A DNA stretch of 64,000 nucleotides, taken from positions 1 to 64,000 of the forward strand of contig JACKCH010000020.1 of the NCBI GenBank assembly GCA_020634115.1, written 5' to 3'. Each line of letters begins with the position of its first letter. The stretch's first letter is position 1. The notes beneath the pieces were generated by a model. The model was not told where the DNA came from, ran no database searches, and worked only from the letters and a program-made list of their open reading frames with translations. The translations under genes and the position numbers were made by a program. The DNA comes from Anaerolineaceae bacterium (GTDB lineage: Bacteria; Chloroflexota; Anaerolineae; Aggregatilineales; Phototrophicaceae). Below, one piece after another: positions 9,234 to 16,953 of this stretch.

Positions 9234-9788
9234 ATGGGATTAAAACCCGACCACTGGATTCGGAAGATGGCGCAGGAACACGGCATGATTGAGCCGTTCG
9301 TGGAAAACCAGGTACGCGAAGGGGTGATTAGCTATGGTGTGTCGAGCTATGGCTATGATATGCGCGTGGCGGACGAGTTCAAAGTGTTCACGAATGTCTA
9401 CAATGCGATGGTAGACCCGAAGCATTTCGCCCCGAATTCGTTTGTGGATATTCGGGATTCGGTATGCGTGATTCCACCGAATTCATTCGCACTGGCGCGT
9501 TCGATGGAGTATTTTCGCATCCCGCGTGGGGTGTTGACGGTCTGCCTGGGCAAATCCACGTATGCCCGTTGCGGACTCATTGTGAATGTGACTCCCTTTG
9601 AGCCGGAGTGGGAAGGGTTCGTGACGCTGGAAATCAGCAATACGACGCCGCTGCCCGCCAAAGTTTATGCCAATGAGGGAATCGCGCAGGTGTTGTTTTT
9701 CGAGGCGGACGAGGTGTGTGAAGTCTCCTATGCTGATAAGAAGGGCAAGTACCAGGGGCAGCGCGATGTCACCCCGCCGCGTTTGTAG
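9234..9788 (+). CDS. dcd: dCTP deaminase
   Basis: Deaminates dCTP to dUTP (some members also cleave to dUMP), feeding dTMP synthesis. At 184 residues it has the normal length. Clear family motifs are GVSSYGYDMRV near the N-terminus, the core GKSTYARCGL with the catalytic-site Arg, FEPEWEGFVTLEISN with the catalytic Glu, the trimer segment GIAQVLFFE, and the C-terminal KYQGQ. It stands alone after a terminator; a TACAAT at 9190-9195 could be its -10 element. Confidence 0.97.
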   Translation: MGLKPDHWIRKMAQEHGMIEPFVENQVREGVISYGVSSYGYDMRVADEFKVFTNVYNAMVDPKHFAPNSFVDIRDSVCVIPPNSFALARSMEYFRIPRGVLTVCLGKSTYARCGLIVNVTPFEPEWEGFVTLEISNTTPLPAKVYANEGIAQVLFFEADEVCEVSYADKKGKYQGQRDVTPPRL

Positions 9789-9872
9789 TGGGAGTCCTGT
9801 TACAGATAATTGGCAATACCAAACCCTGATTAATATACTGTAAATGGGCCAGTATGGTATCAGGAGGTAAGG

Positions 9873-10556
9873 ATGGCAAAGCCGGAGAAACGGAAAGAGG
9901 CGCGGCGACTGCGGCGTGAGGAGGGACTGGCGATCACCGATATTTGTCAGCGGCTAGGGGTGTCTAAGGCGTCGGTCAGTTTGTGGGTGCGCGACATTGA
10001 ACTGACCTCGACGCAGCAAGAGGAACTACACCGGCAACACTATGCCTATCGCGCTCAACTGCGGGGCAGCACTGCTGTAGCCGCCAAGTACCGCGAACTG
10101 CGCCGCGAGTACCAGGAGGAAGGCCGCGCCAAAGCCCGTGAAGGCGATCTTCTGCATAATGCGGGGTGTATGCTGTACTGGGGGGAGGGGGAGAAAAGTA
10201 GAAACTGTTTCGGCCTAGCGGACTCTGATCCCGATATGATGGTGTTTTTCCTAAAATTTCTTCACGAATCGCTGCAGGTTGAAGATCAGGGTATTGCTCT
10301 TCAGATTATTTGCTATCTGAACAACGGTCTGACGCAGGAAGAAATCGAGGCCTATTGGCTTGACGCTCTGGAACTGCCGCGAGAATGCTTGAGAAAAACT
10401 ATAGTGAACTTGAGACCAAGAAGCAGCCAACAAAAAGGTCGCAAACTGCTATATGGTATGTGTAATTTGCGAGTTTTCGATACTCGCCTCGTACAGCATG
10501 TGTTCGGCGCAATTCAGGAATATACCGGTATTGATAAACCGGAGTGGCTCATGTAA
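9873..10556 (+). CDS. HTH protein with LAGLIDADG-endonuclease-like C-terminal region
   Basis: A 227-residue protein. The N-terminus (about 10-45) is a resolvase/homeodomain-like helix-turn-helix: ITDICQRLGVSKASVSLWV. A charged helical linker follows. From about residue 92 the segment AGCMLYWGEGEKS and the later FFLKFLHE resemble the single-motif LAGLIDADG-like domain found in many uncharacterised bacterial HTH proteins. Whether it can still cut DNA is not visible. A strong AGGAGG precedes the ATG. It lies 15 nt upstream of a tRNA gene on the same strand, a location seen in mobile DNA, but I see no attachment-site duplication or integrase. Confidence 0.65.
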   Translation: MAKPEKRKEARRLRREEGLAITDICQRLGVSKASVSLWVRDIELTSTQQEELHRQHYAYRAQLRGSTAVAAKYRELRREYQEEGRAKAREGDLLHNAGCMLYWGEGEKSRNCFGLADSDPDMMVFFLKFLHESLQVEDQGIALQIICYLNNGLTQEEIEAYWLDALELPRECLRKTIVNLRPRSSQQKGRKLLYGMCNLRVFDTRLVQHVFGAIQEYTGIDKPEWLM

Positions 10557-10571
10557 AATCTGATTCATAAA

Positions 10572-10644
10572 GGGCAGTTAGCTCAATTGGCAGAGCACTT
10601 CACTTACATTGAAGGGGTTACAGGTTCGAGTCCTGTACCGCCCA
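10572..10644 (+). tRNA. tRNA-Val (UAC)
   Basis: Full cloverleaf of 73 nt. The D arm is GCTC/GAGC, the anticodon stem CTTCA/TGAAG encloses loop CTTACAT with anticodon TAC, and the T arm is ACAGG-TTCGAGT-CCTGT. The acceptor pairs except for one A-C mismatch at the fifth pair. No CCA is encoded. The anticodon reads GTA, so valine. Confidence 0.93.
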
Positions 10645-10675
10645 CTAAGGACTTACAGAACGATATACACTGTGT

Positions 10676-10710
10676 AAAAACCTGTCTTTGATGGCAGGTT
10701 TTTTGTTTTC
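10676..10710 (+). terminator. rho-independent terminator after tRNA-Val
   Basis: Eleven-pair stem AAAAACCTGTC / GGCAGGTTTTT (one G-T pair) with a 6-nt loop, then a T-rich tail. Confidence 0.85.
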
Positions 10711-10836
10711 CGGCGACCCCGTTGTTCTCCATACCCCCTGGCATCACTATCCTGAAAAATGGTCTTCTACCCACAGTGAGCTATCCTACCTGGGGTACAA
10801 TAAGGGAAATGGAATGACTTAGGGGGAGGATATGCG

Positions 10837-11847
10837 ATGGCATGGCAAGAGAGGCTGAATGGCGATTCACTCACCTGGCTGCTTGAGCCAGATGCTGACA
10901 ATCCATCTATCCGATATTTCGCTCTGCGTGATCTGCTCAACCGCCCGGACTCCGACTCCGATGTGGTAGCTGCTCAAAGGGCGATTATGACCAGCGGCCC
11001 AGTGCCGGTAATCCTGGATGCCCAGCAGCCCGAAGGTTACTGGCAGCAACCGGGTGGTGGTTATCACAAATACCGAGGGACTGTCTGGCAAATCATGCTA
11101 TTGAGCGAATTCGGCGCAGATCCAGCCGATGAACGAGTGCAGCGTGGTTGCGAATATGTGTTCAGCCACACTATCGCCAGCAGTGGTGGTTTCGCCGCCA
11201 GCAACACCACACCGATACCCAGCCGAATTATCCATTGTCTCAATGGGAATTTGCTCTATGCGTTGATCAGCCTGGGACTGCTGGACGACCCGCGTGTGCA
11301 GGGCGCGCTGGACTGGCAGGTGCAGCGTATCACCGGCGAGGAATCTATCCAACAATCCGGCACAGGTGCGCCTATTTTTGCCTGTCCCGCCAACGAAAAA
11401 CAGTCCTGTGGTTGGGGAGGGACTAAAGCCATGAAAGCTCTGGCCGCCGTGCCACCCGCACAGCGTACCCCGGCCATACAACGTGCTATCGAACGCGGAG
11501 CGCAATTCCTGCTCGGATACGACCTGGCGAAAGCTGATTTCCCATACACCGGCAAAATCAGTTCAGCCTGGTTCAAACTGGGCTTTCCACTCAGTTATTG
11601 GAGCGATGTGCTCGAAACGCTGGCGGCACTGGTGGCACTCGGTTATGGTGGCGACGCGCGTCTGTCGTTGGCTTACCAGTGGTTACTGGACAAACAGGAC
11701 GCACAGGGACGCTGGAAACTCGAAAATGCGCTCAACAGCAAGATGTGGATTGACATTGAGAAAAAGGGCAAGCCGAGCAAGTGGATTACCCTGCGCATGC
11801 TGCGGGTTATAAAGGCGGTTGAGCAGGCGCGGGATAAAGCGAATTAG
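10837..11847 (+). CDS. alpha/alpha-toroid (terpene-cyclase/prenyltransferase-like) protein
   Basis: A 336-residue soluble protein with repeated helical pairs typical of the terpenoid cyclase/protein prenyltransferase alpha-alpha barrel, for example QQPEGYWQQPGGG, LLGYD and LLDKQDAQGRW. I see no DxDD or DXDD-like cyclase motif, so a squalene-cyclase activity is not supported. Relatives are often given misleading names. The ATG is preceded by GGGGGAGG at good spacing, and a TACAAT at 10796-10801 may be its -10. It stands as a single-gene unit, convergent with the P450 gene. Function unknown. Confidence 0.75.
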   Translation: MAWQERLNGDSLTWLLEPDADNPSIRYFALRDLLNRPDSDSDVVAAQRAIMTSGPVPVILDAQQPEGYWQQPGGGYHKYRGTVWQIMLLSEFGADPADERVQRGCEYVFSHTIASSGGFAASNTTPIPSRIIHCLNGNLLYALISLGLLDDPRVQGALDWQVQRITGEESIQQSGTGAPIFACPANEKQSCGWGGTKAMKALAAVPPAQRTPAIQRAIERGAQFLLGYDLAKADFPYTGKISSAWFKLGFPLSYWSDVLETLAALVALGYGGDARLSLAYQWLLDKQDAQGRWKLENALNSKMWIDIEKKGKPSKWITLRMLRVIKAVEQARDKAN

Positions 11848-11935
11848 CGCCTGCCACTGTATGAAGCGAGCATGTGCAGCGCTCAATGTGACCCTGCTCC
11901 AGATCGAGGCAGGGCCACGGGGTTCAGTAGCCGAT

Positions 11936-13255
11936 TTACCTGCGGTTGTAGCGGACCCAAACTGCCGACGGATAGTTGGCGCCACTCCCAGAAACCACAT
12001 GAATATCGTCGCTCAACAGTTCCACGTCGAATTGCTGGAAAAACAGTGATGTGATGACCGCCATTTCATTCTTGGCAAAATTCATGCCTGAACATTTGTG
12101 AATGCCGCCGCCGAAGCCGACGATTGCGAACGGATTCTTGCCTTCGCCGCGTTCGGGTGAAAACCGCAGCGGGTCGAATTGTTCCGGGTTCACGAAGGTG
12201 TCCCGCAGTAAGTGCGATGTGTCGCCGCTGACCATCATCCGCCAGCCTGCCGGAATCGCATACGTGCCAACCGTCATCGCTGCCTCTACTGTCCGAATCT
12301 GGGTATCGGCGGAAGGCCGCAGGCGCGTGGTTTCATCAATGGCGTAATAGATGTCCGTGAGATTTCGCAGCACGCCACCGTCAATGGGCTGCCCGGCGGG
12401 GATGTGTTCCCTGATTTCCGCTTTGACACGATCCAGGTAATCGGGATGCTGCAATAAAAGGGCAATCAACCACGCTGCCTGCCCGGCAGTCGTTTCATGC
12501 CCGGCGAAGATCAGTCCCATGAACATAGTCACAATCGTTTCATCAGTCATGATGGAGCCATCACTGAGCGGCGTTGAGAGCAGTGTGGTAATCAGGTCAT
12601 CGTACTGCTCAGGATGATCGCGCCGCTTTTGAATCAGCGTCATGAGTTTTTCATGGATTTTCTTCTTTGCCGCGTCTCTGCGCTTGAATTTGGGCAACGG
12701 CAGGGTGGGTGGCAGCACCGGGTCAAGCGACGCGCTGATCGCTTTGTAATGATGCCAGAACGCTTCCCCCAGTTCCTGTTCATAGTTCGGGCCGATAAAG
12801 GCGCGACCCGCGACGGATTGGGTCAGACGGAGCATTGCCTGGGTAATATCCACTTCTCCGGCCTGGCCTAACGAATCCAGCCACCGCTGGACTTCGATAT
12901 TCATAGCCTGAACATAATCCGCCATACGCTCATGTTTGAAAACCTGCAACAACGCAGGCCGCTGATTGTAGTAGTCTTCCTTGCTGGCGACGAACAATAC
13001 CTCCCCGATGGCTTCTTTCAGAAATCCGTAGCCGTCCTGCATATTCAGTGATTTGTCGGTTTCCGTGTAGAACTGCCGGTTGTACCCGGCGCCAGTGACC
13101 ACGGCAACCCACTGCGGGCCAAGTTTCATTGAGAAAACATCGCCATGTTCAGCATAGCCCCGTTTAAACAGGGACTGCCGGTCATGCAGCATCTCGAACA
13201 GATGCCCGACGACTGGATACCCTCCTGAAACCACTGGCGGAACGGTTGATGTCAT
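11936..13255 (-). CDS. cytochrome P450
   Basis: Soluble heme monooxygenase of 439 residues. All landmarks are present: the I-helix oxygen-binding AGHETT, the K-helix ExxR in ETTRLRP, and the heme loop FGGGIHKCSG with the cysteine ligand near residue 385. The N-terminal GGYPVVGHLFEM and overall pattern resemble the CYP51 (sterol demethylase) side of the family, but the substrate cannot be read from sequence. No ferredoxin or reductase is adjacent. A TetR regulator lies directly upstream on the same strand, with an operator-like palindrome between them, so it is probably an inducible enzyme. Confidence 0.95.
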   Translation of the reverse strand: MTSTVPPVVSGGYPVVGHLFEMLHDRQSLFKRGYAEHGDVFSMKLGPQWVAVVTGAGYNRQFYTETDKSLNMQDGYGFLKEAIGEVLFVASKEDYYNQRPALLQVFKHERMADYVQAMNIEVQRWLDSLGQAGEVDITQAMLRLTQSVAGRAFIGPNYEQELGEAFWHHYKAISASLDPVLPPTLPLPKFKRRDAAKKKIHEKLMTLIQKRRDHPEQYDDLITTLLSTPLSDGSIMTDETIVTMFMGLIFAGHETTAGQAAWLIALLLQHPDYLDRVKAEIREHIPAGQPIDGGVLRNLTDIYYAIDETTRLRPSADTQIRTVEAAMTVGTYAIPAGWRMMVSGDTSHLLRDTFVNPEQFDPLRFSPERGEGKNPFAIVGFGGGIHKCSGMNFAKNEMAVITSLFFQQFDVELLSDDIHVVSGSGANYPSAVWVRYNRR

Positions 13256-13293
13256 GGTGCGAATCCTTAGTCTTTTACGGTCTGGGTGTTTTG

Positions 13294-13317
13294 ATTCTGG
13301 AATGATCGTTTCAGAAT
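13294..13317. promoter_or_regulatory. 24-bp palindrome, probable TetR operator of the P450 gene
   Basis: Half-sites ATTCTG and CAGAAT flank a core centred on GATC; 20 of 24 positions are symmetric. It lies between the TetR stop and the P450 start, immediately downstream of an extended -10 element read on the minus strand, so it would cover the transcription start. Confidence 0.65.
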
Positions 13318-13324
13318 TGAATCC

Positions 13325-13333
13325 ATTTTAACA
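13325..13333 (-). promoter_or_regulatory. extended -10 element of the P450 promoter
   Basis: On the minus strand the bases read TGT-TAAAAT, a TG-extended -10, about 70 nt before the P450 start codon. No good -35 is seen, as expected for an extended -10 promoter. Confidence 0.5.
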
Positions 13334-13372
13334 CCAACTGCACCAGATAGAAGTTAGATTTTGTTTAAAATT

Positions 13373-13960
13373 TCACAAGGATAATAGGCGGATCGCTGCG
13401 GTTGTGATGGCGTCTACATAAGCGAAATCGGGCTTCACGCTTTTGACGGTTGCCACGCCTTGTAAAGTGCTGAGGATGGTATAGGCGAGGTGCAGGGGAG
13501 AATCCTGGCTGGCGATGGTTCCCGCAGCCTGAGCATGAGCCAATACTTCGGTGATGATTTCGGCGATATGCAGGTAATGCGCCAGCATGAGACCAGTGAT
13601 ATCGGCATCCCGTGTGCCGAATTCGACCATCGTATTGAAAACCAACGAACCGCTGTAGGTGCGCAGTTGCGTCTGGACAATATCTTCCAGGGAGGCGAAT
13701 AACTGGACGATAAACTGCTGCGGGGTAGGAGCCTGGGCCGCCATTTCTGCGATTCGCGCCCGTTCGATTTCACAGAACCGCGCCAATGCCGCCAGGAAGA
13801 CGCCGCGTTTATCCCCAAAGACTTCGTACATGCTGCTGCTGCTGATTTCCATCACCGCTTTTAACTCGCGGATTGAGGTCGCTTCGTAACCCTGCGCCCA
13901 AAACAGCAGCATCGCCCGTTCGATTACCTGCTCTCTATCAAATTCTCGTTTGCGTGCCAT
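13373..13960 (-). CDS. TetR-family transcriptional regulator
   Basis: Ligand-responsive repressor of 195 residues. The N-terminal HTH spans about residues 10-55 (ATSIRELKAVMEIS, then SSSMYEVFGDKRGVF); the rest is the helical ligand-binding/dimer region. It lies directly upstream of the P450 gene on the same strand, with 117 nt between them containing a near-perfect palindrome, so control of the P450 gene is the simplest reading. The ligand is unknown. Confidence 0.92.
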   Translation of the reverse strand: MARKREFDREQVIERAMLLFWAQGYEATSIRELKAVMEISSSSMYEVFGDKRGVFLAALARFCEIERARIAEMAAQAPTPQQFIVQLFASLEDIVQTQLRTYSGSLVFNTMVEFGTRDADITGLMLAHYLHIAEIITEVLAHAQAAGTIASQDSPLHLAYTILSTLQGVATVKSVKPDFAYVDAITTAAIRLLSL

Positions 13961-14047
13961 CTTCGCTCGTCAATCAGTCCATACGGTGTAATACGAGTAT
14001 AGATGAAAGCGCCGTATTTTTTTGTTTGGCGTATTTTTTTGGTTCGT

Positions 14048-14500
14048 TTAAAACTTCGGTGGTGGGCTGTCGAAGAACAGTGACCACCATACCTCCCAGG
14101 ACTCCGGTTCGGGCGGGGTGGTTTCCAGTGGGATGTCTGGCGGCGGGGTGGGGGTAGCGTCGGCGCTGGTTTCCACCGGGACGGGGATCACCAGAATTTC
14201 ACCGGGACGTACCATTTTCCCGGCATCCCGTGCCCAGGATTCGACATACGCATCACTTTGTACATAATCGCGCTCGGCGATCAGATCGCCCTGGTCGTGT
14301 TTGAGCTGGTCTATTTCGTCAGATACCTGGGCATAAAGCTGCTGGAGCGGTTGGGTGGCGGCGATGAGCGAACTATAGTTGAAGGCCAGGATCAGCCCAA
14401 TCGCCAGAATCGCCGCGAACATGATCTGCACGCCGGAAAGCTGCCCGGTGACGCGCTTGCGTTTTCCCGGTTGCGGTTGAGATGTGGATTTTTCAGCCAT
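14048..14500 (-). CDS. FtsB/DivIC-like septum formation protein
   Basis: A 150-residue single-pass membrane protein. A short basic cytoplasmic tail precedes a transmembrane helix (about 24-46), a coiled-coil segment (about 50-80, LQQLYAQVSDEIDQLKHDQ), and a C-terminal Pro/Thr-rich extracytoplasmic tail. This order matches the FtsB/DivIC family of divisome linkers. The tail, from about residue 110, is longer and more proline-rich than in E. coli FtsB. It is divergent from the 8-oxoguanine deaminase gene. Confidence 0.75.
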   Translation of the reverse strand: MAEKSTSQPQPGKRKRVTGQLSGVQIMFAAILAIGLILAFNYSSLIAATQPLQQLYAQVSDEIDQLKHDQGDLIAERDYVQSDAYVESWARDAGKMVRPGEILVIPVPVETSADATPTPPPDIPLETTPPEPESWEVWWSLFFDSPPPKF

Positions 14501-14664
14501 TGCGGCCTCAGTTACATGACCCGATACCTTCCCAATCTACACCAGTTTGGCCGGAAACAAAAGAGGCGTGTAGCGGCGGTTTCCCGCTCCTGGTCTGGAC
14601 GTTTGGTCTGCTTGTGAACCTTTTCTGCTCGTGCTACACTCCCTCTACCGTTAAAGGAGGTGTC

Positions 14665-16020
14665 ATGAGTACGATTTTGCTCCAAAACATTCATACCCTC
14701 GTTACGATGGATTCGGAACGCCGGGAAATCACCAATGGCGCGGTGTTCATACGGGACAATGTGATCGAAGCGGTGGGGGTGCAGGCGGATATGCCCGCCG
14801 AAACCACTGATACCGTGCTTGATCTGTCCCATCACATTGTTTTGCCCGGCCTGATTAACACCCACCACCACATGTACCAGAGTCTGACCCGCGTCCTGGC
14901 ACAGGATGTCGAGTTATTTGGCTGGCTGAAAACCCTGTATCCGATTTGGAGTCGGTTGACCGGTGAGATGGTGTATGTTTCCGCTAAGCTGGCAATGGCT
15001 GAACTGATGCTTTCCGGTTGCACCACGTCCAGCGACCACCTGTATATTTATCCCAACGATGTCCGGTTGGATGATGAAATTCGCGCCGCTCAAGACATGG
15101 GAATGCGGTTTCATGCCGCGCGCGGTTCGATGAGTCTGGGCGAGAGTAAAGGTGGCCTGCCGCCGGATCGGGTGGTGGAGGAAGAAGGGGCAATTCTGCG
15201 CGATACCCGGCGTGTGATTGAGGAATATCACGACGCTGACCGCTATGCCATGCTGCGCGTAGTCGTTGCGCCGTGTTCGCCGTTCAGCGTGACCCAGGAC
15301 TTGATGCGTGAATCGGCGGCGCTGGCCCGCAGTTACGGCGTCCACCTGCACACCCATCTGGCGGAAAATGCCAATGATGTCGCCTACAGCCTGGAAACCT
15401 TCGGCTACCGTCCGGGGGATTATGCCCAGGATGTGGGGTGGGTGGGCGATGATGTCTGGCACGCCCACTGTGTCCAGTTGGATGATAACGAAATCGGCTT
15501 GTTCGCCCGCACGCATACCGGCGTGTGTCACTGCCCGAACTCGAATATGCGGCTGGCGTCCGGTATCGCCCCGGTGCGAAAAATGCTGGATGCCAGCGTG
15601 CCGGTTGGCCTGGGCGTAGATGGTTCGGCCTCGAATGACGCCGGACACCTGCTGAACGAAGCGCGTCAGGCGTTGCTCTTGCAGCGGGTGATGGGCGACC
15701 CTGCCGGGCTTTCCGCTCGTGAAGCGTTGGAAATCGCCACATTAGGCGGCGCGGCGGTGCTGGGGCGGGACGATGTGGGGGCGCTGGCTCCCGGTATGTC
15801 CGCCGACCTCGTGGCCTTCCGGTTGGATACTGTTGGTTTTGCCGGGGCGCTGCATGACCCGGTGGCCGGGCTGGTCTTTGGGCAATCGGCGGTGGTGGAT
15901 TTATCGGTCATCAATGGTCGGGTGACGGTGCAGGATGGTGTCCTGCTCGCTGATGATCTGCCGGTGCTGGTCGAACAGCATAACCGCCTGTCGCGTAACC
16001 TGATTGATGGCACGGATTAG
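14665..16020 (+). CDS. 8-oxoguanine deaminase (amidohydrolase)
   Basis: Zinc or iron hydrolase of 451 residues that deaminates 8-oxoguanine to urate; some relatives act on s-triazines. The match to the 8-oxoguanine deaminase subfamily is dense: LPGLINTHHHMYQSLTR, GCTTSSDHLY, HAARGSMSLGESKGG, HTHLAEN, HAHCVQL, CPNSNMRLASG and GVDGSASND. The metal ligands are the two His of the HxH (in THHH), the His of HTH, a later His (HAHC) and the Asp of VDGS. I chose ATG 14665 because AAAGGAGG lies just upstream; the frame is open further back. It leads a three-gene unit with the Nudix and adenine deaminase genes and opens the purine-degradation block. Its product, urate, would enter the same pathway as the product of xanthine dehydrogenase. 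Confidence 0.93.
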   Translation: MSTILLQNIHTLVTMDSERREITNGAVFIRDNVIEAVGVQADMPAETTDTVLDLSHHIVLPGLINTHHHMYQSLTRVLAQDVELFGWLKTLYPIWSRLTGEMVYVSAKLAMAELMLSGCTTSSDHLYIYPNDVRLDDEIRAAQDMGMRFHAARGSMSLGESKGGLPPDRVVEEEGAILRDTRRVIEEYHDADRYAMLRVVVAPCSPFSVTQDLMRESAALARSYGVHLHTHLAENANDVAYSLETFGYRPGDYAQDVGWVGDDVWHAHCVQLDDNEIGLFARTHTGVCHCPNSNMRLASGIAPVRKMLDASVPVGLGVDGSASNDAGHLLNEARQALLLQRVMGDPAGLSAREALEIATLGGAAVLGRDDVGALAPGMSADLVAFRLDTVGFAGALHDPVAGLVFGQSAVVDLSVINGRVTVQDGVLLADDLPVLVEQHNRLSRNLIDGTD

Positions 16021-16032
16021 CGGGACGGCGTC

Positions 16033-16953
16033 GTGACGTTTTTGCGCCTGGGAGTCAACTGCGCTGTGCTGGATGATGAAGGCCGTATTCTGCTGTCGCG
16101 CCGGGGTGATTTGAACGTGTGGAATCTGCCCGGTGGCCGCCTGGACAGGGATGAAGCCCTGGAAGCGGCGGCGACTCGTGAAGTCCGTGAAGAAACCGGC
16201 GTGGTGGCGCATCTGGAACAGCCGGTTAGCCTGTATTACTGGGCGGGCTGGGGACGGCTGAACGTGCTGTATGCCGGGTGGGTGCTGGGCGGGAATCTGC
16301 AACCCAAAACGGCGGAGGCGCATGACAATGCGTTTTTTGACTTGCGGGCGTTACCGGAGGATTTATCCTGGGAGTGGATGCTTTTTGACGCGATTTCCGA
16401 AGTGCGTCCGCTGCCGCGTATCGTGGAAACCGCGCCGGATGAACTGCGCCGGGTGAAGTCCAAACTGCGCTGGCGGTGGGTGAAAAACCTGTTTTTCGGG
16501 CGACCAGAGCCGCGTTACCCGCGTTTTACGGTGCGGGCGGTGGGGGTGGTCTGGGACGAAGACCACCGCCGTATCCTCACGCTGCCGACTGGCCGCCAAT
16601 GCACGCTGCCGCGTGTCCATTGTGACGGCGTTCGTGCGCCCTGGGATGAACTGGCGCTGCAAATTGATGATTTATGCGGGGTACGCCCGGATTTCCATTG
16701 GGTGGGGTTGTGGCAGGACGTTGAGGCGGGGGCATTCGAGTTTGTCTTTGCGGCATCTATTGAAGAATCAGAACCCTCATATCGAGCGGAATGGATTACC
16801 GCCCGGAATGCGCCGTTGGTCGGCCTGGACTCGCGTTATATAGACCGGGTGCGAAAAAGCTATGCCCAGGACCCGGTGTGGACGATAATGAACCAGGCAG
16901 ATGAAGTGGAGACGTTGGTAATCGAAAAGGAGCGTGAGCATGACTCTGGTTGA
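16033..16953 (+). CDS. Nudix hydrolase with a second, degenerate Nudix-like half
   Basis: A 306-residue protein starting at GTG 16033, 12 nt after the previous stop. The first half (about 5-130) has a complete Nudix box: G, then E after five residues, then REVREETGV. The second half (about 165-290) looks like a repeat of the fold, but no Nudix box can be recognised there. Substrate unknown; its place between two purine deaminases suggests a purine nucleotide or an oxidised purine nucleotide, which is inference. Its 3' end overlaps the adenine deaminase gene by 14 nt. Confidence 0.85.
   Translation: MTFLRLGVNCAVLDDEGRILLSRRGDLNVWNLPGGRLDRDEALEAAATREVREETGVVAHLEQPVSLYYWAGWGRLNVLYAGWVLGGNLQPKTAEAHDNAFFDLRALPEDLSWEWMLFDAISEVRPLPRIVETAPDELRRVKSKLRWRWVKNLFFGRPEPRYPRFTVRAVGVVWDEDHRRILTLPTGRQCTLPRVHCDGVRAPWDELALQIDDLCGVRPDFHWVGLWQDVEAGAFEFVFAASIEESEPSYRAEWITARNAPLVGLDSRYIDRVRKSYAQDPVWTIMNQADEVETLVIEKEREHDSG

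Noticed and set aside
10572..10644. tRNA as an attachment site of a genomic island
   Set aside because: No integrase nearby and no second copy of the tRNA 3' end was seen in the window.
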